Assembly: GCF_029439455.1 (NCBI RefSeq)
Contig: NZ_JAQFVG010000311.1
Span: 25,440 to 89,439, forward strand
Reading direction: 5' to 3'
Length of the DNA: 64,000 nt
Source: Caballeronia sp. BR00000012568055
GTDB taxonomy: Bacteria > Pseudomonadota > Gammaproteobacteria > Burkholderiales > Burkholderiaceae
A program made the translations under genes and the position numbers. The notes beneath the pieces are model-generated. The model saw nothing but the letters and a program-made list of their open reading frames with translations, did no database searches and was not told the DNA's origin. The first letter of the stretch is position 1; each line of letters begins with the position of its first letter. Positions 36,958 to 47,027 of the stretch are shown here, one piece after another.

Positions 36958-37437
36958 TTAGTGCGTTACGCGCGTCACACCACCGCTCGACAGCAGACGA
37001 ACACGCTCGCCCGCCTGGAACACTTCACCATTCGACGTCTGCGTGATCGCACGCAAGTCGCCGTTGTCGAGGCGCACGGTGATCTCAAGCCCGTTCTTCG
37101 TCGCGACGTTGTTCTCCACCGCATTGCCCGCCACCGCGCCGGCGAGACCGCCGATGATCCCCGCGATGATCGAGCCATTGCCGCCGCCGATCGCGCTCGC
37201 TGCCGCGACGCCGCCCAGCGCGCCGCCGCCCACCGCACCGAGCCCGCTCGGCTGGCCGTTGTTCGAGCTGATCTTCACGCCGCGCACGCTTTCCACGGTC
37301 GCCATGCGAACCGTTTCCTCACGCTGCGCCTGCGACGCCGTATAAACGTCGGGCGAACTGCTGTTGTAGGCGCAGCCCGTCAAAGCCACTGAGCCGACCA
37401 GTGCTGCCATCAGCACGAAACGACTAACCGTTTTCAT
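36958..37437 (-). CDS. Glycine-zipper 2TM lipoprotein (SlyB/Pcp-like)
   Basis: A 159-residue outer-membrane lipoprotein. The signal peptide with lipobox (residues 1-22, VALTGC) places the acylated Cys at 22. A glycine-zipper segment runs from about residue 64 to 107 (GLGAVGGGALGGVAAASAIGG ... GIIGGLAGAVAGNAVE), and a short beta-rich C-terminal domain follows (GLEITVRLDNGDLRAITQ). The pattern is that of the SlyB/Pcp family found in many Gram-negatives, with roles in envelope integrity. No direct function can be read. Confidence 0.87.
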   Translation of the reverse strand: MKTVSRFVLMAALVGSVALTGCAYNSSSPDVYTASQAQREETVRMATVESVRGVKISSNNGQPSGLGAVGGGALGGVAAASAIGGGNGSIIAGIIGGLAGAVAGNAVENNVATKNGLEITVRLDNGDLRAITQTSNGEVFQAGERVRLLSSGGVTRVTH

Positions 37438-37456
37438 TCTCTCTACTCCAAATCAA

Positions 37457-38395
37457 TCACGACAGGCTGCTGCCAAATGCCTGCTGGTAACGCTCTTCAA
37501 TGTCGGCGCGCGTCGGCGCGTAGGTTTGCGGCCCCTGATGTTCGATTTTCAGCGCACCCATCAGGCTCGCGAGACGCCCCGTCTTTTCCCAGCCAAGCTT
37601 GTTTTCGATGCCGTACAACAAACCGCCGCGAAACGCGTCGCCACAACCGGTCGGATCGACCACCTGCTTTGCCTGCACCACGGGAATGTCCAGCATGCCG
37701 TCTTCATGATAGATCTGCGCGCCGTGTTCCCCACGCGTGACCACGACCGCTTTCACGCGGCTCATGATGTCTTCGATCGACCATCCGGTCTTGTTGCTCA
37801 ATAACTTGGCTTCGTAATCGTTGACCGCGACGTAGGTGGCGAGTTCAATCATGCGACGAAGTTCCACACCTTCGAGAATCGGCAAGCCCTGGCCCGGATC
37901 GAAGACGAAGGGCACGCCGGATTTGGCGAAGCCTTCCGCATGCTCGCGCATACCTTGTGCCCCGTCCGGCGCAACGATGCCGAGCGTGATGCCGCGCGCT
38001 TCGTCGGCGTGATTCAGGTGCGAGTCCATCATCGCGCCGGGGTGGAATGCGGTGATCTGATTATTACCGAGGTCGGTGGTGATAAAGCATTGCGCCGAAT
38101 GCTGGTCGGGCAGCACGCGCACGTATTCCTTCGACAAACCGAGCGCGTCCAGACGATCGACATAGAGCTGCGCATCCGCTTCGCCGAGCGTGGCCATGAT
38201 CTTCGCATCGCCGCCGAGCAACTTCAGCGCGTACGCGATATTGCCCGCGCAGCCGCCGAAATTGCGGCGCATGGTCGGCACCAGGAAGCTGATATTCAGC
38301 ATATGCACCTGATCCGGCAGGATGTGGTCGCCGAAGCGCCCCTGGAAGGTCATGATGTTGTCGTAAGCGAGCGAGCCGCAGATGAGCGTGGCCAA
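37457..38395 (-). CDS. PfkB family carbohydrate/nucleoside kinase
   Basis: A 312-residue ribokinase-family sugar or nucleoside kinase. The second signature VVDPTGCGDAFRGGLLYG (about residues 248-265) contains the anion hole and the catalytic Asp; the first signature near RNFGGCAGNIAYALKLLGG (about 43-61) is also intact. Related Burkholderia proteins are described as adenosine kinase-like, but the substrate is not established. It starts about 60 bases upstream of the tpx 3' region and is transcribed in the same direction as the lipoprotein gene. Confidence 0.85.
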   Translation of the reverse strand: MATLICGSLAYDNIMTFQGRFGDHILPDQVHMLNISFLVPTMRRNFGGCAGNIAYALKLLGGDAKIMATLGEADAQLYVDRLDALGLSKEYVRVLPDQHSAQCFITTDLGNNQITAFHPGAMMDSHLNHADEARGITLGIVAPDGAQGMREHAEGFAKSGVPFVFDPGQGLPILEGVELRRMIELATYVAVNDYEAKLLSNKTGWSIEDIMSRVKAVVVTRGEHGAQIYHEDGMLDIPVVQAKQVVDPTGCGDAFRGGLLYGIENKLGWEKTGRLASLMGALKIEHQGPQTYAPTRADIEERYQQAFGSSLS

Positions 38396-38503
38396 GGCGA
38401 TCGTCCTTTTATGTTCGGAATGTTGTGCGCATAAGGCGCGCGACGGCAGACCATCGCGCCTCGTATGCGCAGAGCACCGCGTTCGGCGCTCTGCAAAACG
38501 AAC

Positions 38504-39004
38504 TTACTTCAGCGACGAAAGCGCTGCGTCGTAGTTCGGTTCCTGCTTGATTTCGGAAACCAGCTCCGAGTGCAGCACCTTGTCGTTTTCATCGAGCACG
38601 ACGACTGCGCGCGCCGTCAGGCCTTTGAGCGGGCCGCTGGTCACGTCCACGCCGTAGGCTTGCGCGAAATCATGGCCACGGAACGTCGAAGCCGTCACCA
38701 CGTTTTCGATACCTTCCGTCGTGCAGAAACGCTTCGCCGCGAACGGCAGATCGCCCGATACGACCACGACCACCGTGTTGTTCAGCTTCGCAGCCGATTC
38801 GTTGAATTTGCGCGTGGACGTGGCGCAGGTCGGCGTGTCGAGACTCGGCACGATATTCAGCACTTTGCGCTTGCCTGCGAAGCTCGCCAGTTTCAGATCG
38901 CCGAGATCCGCGCCGACCAGTGTGAAGTCGGGCGCTTGTTGCCCCGTGCTCGGAAAAGTGCCGCTGACGTCGATAGGGTTGCCGCCGAGGGTAACTTGAC
39001 TCAT
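38504..39004 (-). CDS. tpx: Thiol peroxidase Tpx
   Basis: Thioredoxin-dependent 2-Cys peroxiredoxin, mostly acting on alkyl hydroperoxides in the periplasm or cytoplasm. The length is 166 residues. The peroxidatic Cys is in [14 protein letters not shown] (Cys near 60) and the resolving Cys is in [10 protein letters not shown] (near 94), the Tpx pattern. The start [15 protein letters not shown] has CTGGAG upstream; the longer frame to 39274 is not family-like. It lies next to the PfkB kinase gene, same strand. Confidence 0.96.
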   Translation of the reverse strand: MSQVTLGGNPIDVSGTFPSTGQQAPDFTLVGADLGDLKLASFAGKRKVLNIVPSLDTPTCATSTRKFNESAAKLNNTVVVVVSGDLPFAAKRFCTTEGIENVVTASTFRGHDFAQAYGVDVTSGPLKGLTARAVVVLDENDKVLHSELVSEIKQEPNYDAALSSLK

Positions 39005-39113
39005 GTTGCGCTCCAGAGAATAGGTCGGATGCCGACTAAATTCGCGCGCTTCCTTGTAGAGGCGCGCGTCGAAGAAGCAGGGAAGCGTTGTCGTGAACCG
39101 CAAACAATGGCGG

Positions 39114-40337
39114 TCACGGATAGAAGACTTGTACGCGGTAATTTGCGGCGACTGCATCGCCGGTGTCCAGCCGTACGACGACCGGTTGCGCGCTCTGCGC
39201 CGGAATGCCGATGGCGAATATCGTACCCGGTCGGGCGTAATCCTGCGGCCACAGCACGCGGCGCAGCGCGACATTGTTCTTGTCGTCGAGCAGCGTGAGT
39301 TCGAGCGCCGGATACGCCAGCGCCACGTCCAGCCGATTGCGCAGCGACAACTTCAGTTCGAGCTTGTGCGGACCATCGACCTGACGCAGACCGGAGCTTT
39401 CGATCTGAAGTCCGTCGATATCGCGCGGCGGCGAGATGGTGCAGCCGAGTTCATCGCAGACTCCGGCGTAGATGGAATGCGAGCCGGGAATCAGCACCAT
39501 CACTTCTTCGCGTTCCCACCACGCGAGTTGCACGATCAGCAACAGCGCCAGAAAAACCGCGAACACGATACCCGCGATCCGCCATCCGCGACGCGGACCG
39601 GCGGCGCTCGCCGGACGCGGTTCGCGCGTGACCGGAAATGCTTCGTTGGCGCTGGCGGCGTGCGTGACGCCGGGCGCTTTAGAGCCGAACGCGGGTTCGT
39701 CGTCGTTGCGCCAATCGGGAGCGGGCGCAGGGGCGGGGGCCGGAGCCGAACGTTCTTCGCGCACCGGTCCGATAAACGGTTCCGCACGATCATCGACCGG
39801 AGCGACGAAAGGCGAGGGAGCAGGAGCGGGCGCAGGCGGCTCGACTGGCGCAGGCGTACCGACGCGCACGAATTGCTTCACGCGCTCATCCGGCGGCGTT
39901 CGGGTTTCACCGGCATACACCGTGCGATCGCTGTCTTCATCGAGCGAAGGCGATGCGGGGACGGGCGGCGGCGGAGCCGGCTCCGAAGCGCGGCCCGCGA
40001 GCGACGCACCGACATCGAGCGTGCGCGGCGCGGCAACAGTGGGACGAGGAGCGGGTGCTTGAACAGGTGCAGGCGCAGGCGCGGGTGCAGGAACTGGCGC
40101 GGGCGTAGGAACAGGCGCAGGAGAAGACGGCCCGATCGCCACTTCATCATCGACGATAGCGGCATGCTGCGCTTCACTCGCCGCAGCGTGTTCCTCGGGC
40201 AATTCGAAACGATGATGCGCGGCGTCGAATACTTCCTGGCAATGTCCGCACCGCACGCGGCCGTCGTGCGGCGCGAGCAGATGCGGGTCCAGCTTGAAGA
40301 CGGTTTCGCAGTGTGGGCAGCGGGTTGCCAGCGCCAT
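39114..40337 (-). CDS. DUF3426 zinc-ribbon membrane protein
   Basis: A 407-residue protein. The N-terminal zinc ribbon (CPHCETVF ... RCGHCQEVF, residues 7-34) matches the MJ0042-type finger. A long Pro/Ala-rich disordered region (about 65-230) has multiple short repeats of PAPAPAP. One transmembrane helix ([21 protein letters not shown]) lies near residue 255, and the DUF3426 domain fills the C-terminus. The role is unknown. Its place after prmA is conserved in Burkholderiales. The ATG at 40337 is preferred; the extension to 40484 overlaps prmA and lacks the finger. Confidence 0.85.
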   Translation of the reverse strand: MALATRCPHCETVFKLDPHLLAPHDGRVRCGHCQEVFDAAHHRFELPEEHAAASEAQHAAIVDDEVAIGPSSPAPVPTPAPVPAPAPAPAPVQAPAPRPTVAAPRTLDVGASLAGRASEPAPPPPVPASPSLDEDSDRTVYAGETRTPPDERVKQFVRVGTPAPVEPPAPAPAPSPFVAPVDDRAEPFIGPVREERSAPAPAPAPAPDWRNDDEPAFGSKAPGVTHAASANEAFPVTREPRPASAAGPRRGWRIAGIVFAVFLALLLIVQLAWWEREEVMVLIPGSHSIYAGVCDELGCTISPPRDIDGLQIESSGLRQVDGPHKLELKLSLRNRLDVALAYPALELTLLDDKNNVALRRVLWPQDYARPGTIFAIGIPAQSAQPVVVRLDTGDAVAANYRVQVFYP

Positions 40338-40383
40338 AGAAGTGCCAGTGGCCTCGCGGCCGGATGTTGACGATGGCGCTATT

Positions 40384-41282
40384 CTAAAGGCTTTCGCGCC
40401 GCGTTCCGGCAAGGCACACCCAGCCTTCGTGCTCACGCCAGACGCTGATATCGATCCAGCGTGCATAGACGGCAGCGACTTCATCGGCCTGGCGCGCTAG
40501 CACGCCCGAAAGCGCGATTTTTCCGCCCGGTTTCACCTTCGACGACAACATCGACGCCATCAGCTTGAGCGGATTCGCAAGGATATTGGCGACGACGATA
40601 TCGAACTCGCCAGCCGGACATTCATCGGGCAAACCGTAGGTGACGTCGGCATGATTGCGCTCGCTGTTCTGACGCGCGGATTCGACCGCCTGCGGATCGA
40701 TATCGATGCCGATCACCGGTTCCGCGCCGCATTTCTTCGCCAAAATCGCGAGAATGCCGGAGCCGCAGCCATAGTCGAGCAGTGAATTGCCAGACTTCAC
40801 GTTCTGCTCCAGCCATTCCATGCACAAACGCGTGGTCGGATGACTGCCGGTGCCGAACGCGAGACCCGGATCGAGTTCGAGCACGAGTGCGTTGGGATCG
40901 GGCGCATCGTGCCAGGACGGCACGACCCAGATACGTTCGCCGATCGAAATGGGATCGAATTGCGCCTGCGTGAGACGCACCCAATCCTGTTCTTCGACTT
41001 CACGTACAGAGAAAGAAGGCGCAGCGCTCAGGCCAATTTCGTTCGCTGCTGCGGCGAGCAGCACCGCGGGATCGGCGTCTTCGGCCAGCAACGCCACCAC
41101 GCGCGAACGATTCCACGCGCTTTTCTCGGGCACGAGACCGGGCTCGCCGAACAGCGGCTGCTCGTCGGGCGTATCGGCATCGGCATCTTCGACGGATACC
41201 GACAGCGCGCCGATGTCCAGCAGCGCATCCGACAGCGCTTCCGCGTGCTCGCGGTCCAGTTCGGCGATCAGTTCCCGGTAGC

Positions 41283-41286
<4 letters not shown>
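40384..41286 (-). CDS. prmA: Ribosomal protein L11 methyltransferase PrmA
   Basis: SAM-dependent enzyme that trimethylates ribosomal protein L11. The 300-residue protein has an N-terminal substrate-recognition domain (1-100) and a methyltransferase domain with motif [13 protein letters not shown] near residue 168, motif [16 protein letters not shown] following, and the post-motif [12 protein letters not shown]. The stop of accC overlaps its start (ATGA). It is encoded downstream of accC, the usual order in beta-proteobacteria. Confidence 0.95.
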
Positions 41287-42665
<1,379 letters not shown>

Positions 42666-42792
42666 AGTGGGTCGGCTCATCAACGGGCGCGCGCGAGCGG
42701 CCCTCGGGAATCGAATCGGCGGCGCGCGCGGTGGTGCGTTGCGCGCGAACCTGACGTTGGACCGTGCGCGTCCGGCGCACGGCGTGAGCGCC

Positions 42793-43278
42793 TTAGTCGC
42801 CGATCACGAAGAGCGGCTGGCCGTATTCGACCGCCTGACCGTTATCGACGAGGATTTCCTTCACCACGCCGGCCTTGTCCGATTCGATTTCGTTCAACAG
42901 CTTCATGGCTTCGATGATGCACAGCGTCTGGCCTTCCTTGACCGTATCGCCCACTTGCACGAACGGGTCCGCGCCCGGCGACGGCGCACGATAGAACGAG
43001 CCGACCATCGGCGAGGCCACGACGTGGCCCTGGATCGCAGCCGCCGTTGCCGACGATGCCGCCGCGCCCGCTGCGGGCGCCGCGCCTTCGGCGGCAGGCG
43101 CGAACGACTGGCCGCCCTGCATCGGCATTTGCGGTGCGAACTGCTGCGGCGCGGACATATAGACCGGCGCTGCGTTCTTGACGATGCGAACCTTGCCTTC
43201 GCCTTCCGTCACTTCCAGCTCCGAGATGCCGGATTCCGAGACGAGGTCGATCAGCGTTTTCAGTTTACGAAGGTCCAT
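42793..43278 (-). CDS. accB: Biotin carboxyl carrier protein AccB
   Basis: A 161-residue carrier of acetyl-CoA carboxylase. The biotinyl lysine is Lys126 in [10 protein letters not shown]; the C-terminal biotinyl domain spans about 85-161, and the Pro/Ala-rich linker about 45-84. The N-terminus [23 protein letters not shown] is standard. The start at 43278 is preferred over the ATG six codons upstream. It lacks the aroQ gene that usually precedes it in Burkholderia. Confidence 0.96.
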   Translation of the reverse strand: MDLRKLKTLIDLVSESGISELEVTEGEGKVRIVKNAAPVYMSAPQQFAPQMPMQGGQSFAPAAEGAAPAAGAAASSATAAAIQGHVVASPMVGSFYRAPSPGADPFVQVGDTVKEGQTLCIIEAMKLLNEIESDKAGVVKEILVDNGQAVEYGQPLFVIGD

Positions 43279-43585
43279 CGAAAAATCCCCTTTCAATACT
43301 TGGAGACCGGGCTGCCCGGTGCTTGACTTGGCTTATGGGTGTTCTGACTACACAACCGCGACCGCTGCCGATTGGAACGTGGTCGCTTCAGGTTGTGCGG
43401 AATTCGGCGCACTTTAGCGCCGTTTAGAGAATTTTGTCTAGTTTTACAGCGATGACGATGCTCAATCAGCGGAGCATTTTCCCGACTTGTTACCGCCAGC
43501 AGCACGAAGTTCTCACAAAATCGGCCTACGCGTGCTTATTTCGCTGCTTTCGTTGTACAAAATTTGGAGAAAGAGCAGTGAATTA
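43279..43585 (-). other. Interval between tlpA and accB
   Basis: About 307 bases with no gene. In related genomes aroQ (about 450 bases) often sits here; no trace of its motif HGPNLN or a pseudogene was found on either strand. The last 100 bases before accB should hold its promoter. A 70-residue minus-strand frame has no recognisable features. Confidence 0.5.
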
Positions 43586-44125
43586 TTACAGGTTATCCAA
43601 AGTCTTCTTCAACTCGGGTTCGTTCACTTCGCCTAGTTTTGTCAACCGTACGACGCCCTTTGCATCGATGACAACGGTAAATGGCAGGCCGCCCGCATTG
43701 TTGCCGAAAGCTCGCGCAAGATCCGCGCCGCCGAAGCCGGTGACATAGACGGGGTAATCGACTTTGACCTTTTGCAGGAAGTCGTTGATGTTCTTTTCAC
43801 TGTCCACACCCAGCCCGATGAACGTGATGCCCTTTTTCTGATAGTCGCGCTGCATGGCCGAAAGCACGGGCATTTCCTTCACGCACGGGCCGCACCACGA
43901 CGCCCAGAAGTTCACGACCACCGGCTTGCCCTTGAATGCCGAAAGCGGTTCCGATGTCCCCGCCGCGCCCGGCGGCGTGGTTTTCCACAACTGATCGACC
44001 GCGTTGCCGGCCGTTTGCGTTGCGGCGACGGAATCGTTGCCCGTGAAGACGTGGCCGGCATAGAAACCGCCGATCGTCGCGGCGACGGCGACCGCCAGGC
44101 CAGCCAGAATGCGTGTGATTTTCAT
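43586..44125 (-). CDS. TlpA/ResA-like periplasmic thioredoxin
   Basis: A 179-residue thiol-disulphide protein. It has an N-terminal membrane anchor or signal (LAGLAVAVAATIGGFYAG, residues 8-25) followed by a thioredoxin domain with WASWCGPC (Cys near 83 and 86). The TlpA-like family reduces periplasmic disulphides, often for cytochrome c or cytochrome oxidase assembly; the partner here is unknown. Acting on the same strand upstream of accB, it is adjacent to the NTase-like gene, 18 bases from it. Confidence 0.88.
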   Translation of the reverse strand: MKITRILAGLAVAVAATIGGFYAGHVFTGNDSVAATQTAGNAVDQLWKTTPPGAAGTSEPLSAFKGKPVVVNFWASWCGPCVKEMPVLSAMQRDYQKKGITFIGLGVDSEKNINDFLQKVKVDYPVYVTGFGGADLARAFGNNAGGLPFTVVIDAKGVVRLTKLGEVNEPELKKTLDNL

Positions 44126-44143
44126 GAGCGTCGAGGGAAAAGG

Positions 44144-44791
44144 TCAGGCGCCGATTTGCAGCGCGGGCGTATCGGGATCGTCGAGCAGCGTGCGTACGAT
44201 TGCCGCGTTGGCGCGCGCCAGTTTGCCGCGTCCGTCCGCGCGCACCGCGCCGCGCAGATCGTCGGCGCTGTAAAGCGCGATATGTACGCCGATCGGCTCC
44301 TCACCGCGCACGCGATGCAGAAAGCTCAGCGTTTCCACATAACCGCGTCCGGCAAAGTGCCGCGTTTCGGAAACGTCGTATTGCACGTTCGCGTTCAACA
44401 AGTAGATCGCGACTTCCTTGGGATTGTCGCAGAAGCATTGCAGGTGGATATCGGAGTGTTCGCCCGCCGTGCCGTTGAGCACCGCGCCGGTCAGATACGG
44501 ATCGAAGGCTTCGAGCTTGTGCATCCAGTCGAGTGCGGTTTCGCGCATGCGGCGCAAGACGGCGGGCTGACTGTCGCTCTGGAAAATCGCCTGATATTCG
44601 CGGATTTCCTCTTCGATCTGGTCGTTATCGGGCAAAAACTCGCCGGTCACCTTGCTCTCGCCGACCACCTGCCGCGCGGCTTTGCGCTTGGCTGTTGCGT
44701 AGTCGAGGCCGTCTTCGGCAATCATCCTCGCTGCCGCGATCGCGATTTCCTCGCGAACGCGCTGCGGATCGAAATGTGATTTGCGAACCAT
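44144..44791 (-). CDS. Hypothetical protein with nucleotidyltransferase-like motif
   Basis: A 215-residue protein that I do not firmly recognise. The segment GAVLNGTAGEHSDIHLQCF near residues 102-120 resembles the G(S/T)x(6-9)D(I/H)xL motif of minimal nucleotidyltransferases, with His replacing a usual second Asp (SDIH). The N-terminus is helical and charged. It is divergent from mpl and may share a promoter gap with it; it is just upstream of tlpA. The position next to mpl is conserved in Burkholderiales, as far as I recall, but its function is not known. Confidence 0.6.
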   Translation of the reverse strand: MVRKSHFDPQRVREEIAIAAARMIAEDGLDYATAKRKAARQVVGESKVTGEFLPDNDQIEEEIREYQAIFQSDSQPAVLRRMRETALDWMHKLEAFDPYLTGAVLNGTAGEHSDIHLQCFCDNPKEVAIYLLNANVQYDVSETRHFAGRGYVETLSFLHRVRGEEPIGVHIALYSADDLRGAVRADGRGKLARANAAIVRTLLDDPDTPALQIGA

Positions 44792-44979
44792 CTCGGAATG
44801 ATACTAGATAACGTCAATTGGCCCTTTTGGAGCAAGCGAACGGGCTAGGAGCAGGACGAAAGACAGCAGACAGCCTCGGTTACAATAGAACGCTTCAGGT
44901 GCCGTGGGACAAGGGTTTTCCCGCAGCGCCGTTCCAACTTTCTGCATCTCGAAAACGCCCGCGCGGCGCGACACGGTTT

Positions 44980-46380
44980 ATGCACATCCACATCCTCGGC
45001 ATCTGCGGCACCTTCATGGGCGGTCTCGCCGTGCTGGCGCGCGAGGCCGGCCACAAGGTCACCGGCTGCGATGCCGGCGTCTATCCGCCGATGAGCACGC
45101 AGCTCGAGGCACAAGGTATCGAACTGATTGAAGGTTATGGCGCGGAACAGCTTGCGCTGGAGCCTGATTTATATGTGATCGGCAATGTCGTCTCGCGCGG
45201 CAATCCGCTGATGGAAGCCATTCTCGATCGCGGTTTGCCGTATGTGTCGGGTCCGCAGTGGCTTGGCGAGCATGTGCTGAATGGCAAATGGGTGCTCGCG
45301 GTCGCGGGCACGCATGGCAAGACGACGACGAGTTCCATGCTGGCGTGGCTGCTGGAAGATTCCGGGCTGAATCCCGGCTTTCTGATCGGCGGCGTGCCGC
45401 TGAATTTCGGCATTTCGGCGCGGCTGACGGACTCGAGTTTCTTCGTGATCGAAGCCGATGAATACGACACCGCGTTCTTCGACAAGCGCTCGAAGTTCGT
45501 CCATTACCGTCCGCGCACGGCGGTGCTCAACAATCTCGAATTCGATCACGCCGATATCTTCCCCGATCTCGCCGCCATCGAAACGCAATTCCATCATCTC
45601 GTGCGCACGGTGCCGGGCGTTGGCCGTATCGTGACAAACGGGCGCGAGGATGCGCTTGAGCGCGTACTGACGCGCGGTTGCTGGTCGGGCGTCGAGCGCT
45701 TCGGCGTGGAAGGCGGCTGGCAGGCATTGCCGGCAACCGAAGGCGCAACCGTCGATGAACAATTCGCCGTGTATTGGGAAGGCGAGCGGCAAGGCGTCGT
45801 GGAATGGCAGGTTCAGGGCGAGCACAATCGGATGAACGCGCTGGCGGCGATCGCAGCGGCGCGATCGGTTGGCGTGCCGGTGGCGCAGGCGGTCAAATCG
45901 CTCTCGGCGTTCCGCAATGTGAAGCGGCGCATGGAAGTGAAGGGCAGTATCGATGGCGTCACCGTCTACGATGACTTCGCGCATCACCCGACCGCCATCG
46001 ATACGACGGTTGCCGGATTGCGTACGCGCATCGGCGGGACATCGCGCATTCTGGCGGTGCTGGAACCGCGCTCGAACACCATGAAGCTCGGCACGATGAA
46101 AGCGCAGTTGCCCGCCAGTCTCGCCGCCGCCGATCTCGTTTTCGGCTACGGCGCGCGCGAAGGCCGCGACAAACTCGGCTGGGATCTCGCCGAAGCGCTG
46201 TCTCCGCTCGGCGACAAAGCGCAGGCCTTCAACGAAATCGATCCGCTGGTCAAAGCCGTCACCGCCGCCGCGCGTCCCGGCGATCACGTGCTCGTGATGA
46301 GCAACGGCGGCTTCGGCGGCGTGCATCAAAAGCTGCTCGATGCGCTATCGGCGCGAACGACACCGAAAGGAACCGCGTGA
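44980..46380 (+). CDS. mpl: UDP-N-acetylmuramate:L-alanyl-gamma-D-glutamyl-meso-diaminopimelate ligase Mpl
   Basis: Mur-ligase family enzyme of peptidoglycan recycling: it reattaches the recovered tripeptide to UDP-MurNAc. The 466-residue protein starts MHIHILGICGTFMGGLA and has the ATP site AGTHGKTTTSSMLAW (about 109-123), the NIxFDHAD segment (LEFDHADIF) and the Mur C-terminal domain. Mpl differs from MurC by its N-terminal MHIHILGICGTF pattern. AmpD, which provides the tripeptide, is at 27.7 kb. Its stop overlaps the next start (GTGA). Confidence 0.95.
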   Translation: MHIHILGICGTFMGGLAVLAREAGHKVTGCDAGVYPPMSTQLEAQGIELIEGYGAEQLALEPDLYVIGNVVSRGNPLMEAILDRGLPYVSGPQWLGEHVLNGKWVLAVAGTHGKTTTSSMLAWLLEDSGLNPGFLIGGVPLNFGISARLTDSSFFVIEADEYDTAFFDKRSKFVHYRPRTAVLNNLEFDHADIFPDLAAIETQFHHLVRTVPGVGRIVTNGREDALERVLTRGCWSGVERFGVEGGWQALPATEGATVDEQFAVYWEGERQGVVEWQVQGEHNRMNALAAIAAARSVGVPVAQAVKSLSAFRNVKRRMEVKGSIDGVTVYDDFAHHPTAIDTTVAGLRTRIGGTSRILAVLEPRSNTMKLGTMKAQLPASLAAADLVFGYGAREGRDKLGWDLAEALSPLGDKAQAFNEIDPLVKAVTAAARPGDHVLVMSNGGFGGVHQKLLDALSARTTPKGTA

Positions 46381-46964
46381 TCCTCTACCTGCACGGCTTT
46401 CGCTCATCTCCCCAATCGTTCAAGGCGCGCGTGATGAATGCGCGCCTCGCCGAACTCGGCCGATTGAGCGAATGGCAGTGTCCGGTATTGCCGGTGTCGC
46501 CGTACGAGTCGATCGAACTGGCGGAACGGATCGCGGCGAGCGCGCGTGACGATCAAATCACGGTCGTCGGCAGTTCGCTTGGCGGTTTCTACGCCACGTA
46601 TCTCGCAGAAAAGCACGGCTGGCGCGCGGTATTGCTGAATCCCGCCGTGGTGCCGCAGAACGATCTGAGTCATTACCTGGGCGAACAGCCGCTGTGGCAC
46701 GGCGGCGGCAGCATCACCGTTTTGCCGCGTCATCTGGATGAATTGCGCGCGCTTTCCGTCGATGCCATCACGCAGCCCGAGCGCTACTTTCTGATCGCCG
46801 CCACCGGCGACGAAGTGCTCGATTACCGCACGATGCTCGCCCATTATCCAGGCGTCCGCACGACGCTGATTCAGGGCGGCGATCACGCCATCAGCGACTT
46901 TCCGAAGTATCTGGACGACGTGCTCGCGTTCTGCGGACGCGAACCGACGCCAGCCGCCGCATAA
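46377..46964 (+). CDS. YqiA-type esterase
   Basis: A 195-residue alpha/beta hydrolase of the YqiA family (acts on short-chain esters, physiological substrate unknown). The N-terminal IILYLHGFRSS-type segment (ILYLHGFRSSPQS) is the oxyanion region; the nucleophile elbow GSSLGGFYA places the catalytic Ser near residue 62; the catalytic His is in QGGDHAISDF near 175. It starts with GTG inside the mpl stop (GTGA), so translation is coupled. Mpl and YqiA are linked in several beta-proteobacteria. Confidence 0.88.
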   Translation: MILYLHGFRSSPQSFKARVMNARLAELGRLSEWQCPVLPVSPYESIELAERIAASARDDQITVVGSSLGGFYATYLAEKHGWRAVLLNPAVVPQNDLSHYLGEQPLWHGGGSITVLPRHLDELRALSVDAITQPERYFLIAATGDEVLDYRTMLAHYPGVRTTLIQGGDHAISDFPKYLDDVLAFCGREPTPAAA

Positions 46965-47027
46965 ATCAGAACTTCCACGCCGGCGCGTTCGATATCGCGC
47001 CGGCTCACCGTCTTACGAGAGTATTGA

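Noticed and set aside
38466..38500. Imperfect hairpin at the end of tpx
   Set aside because: The stem has a mismatch and no T-run on the minus strand, so it is not listed as a terminator.
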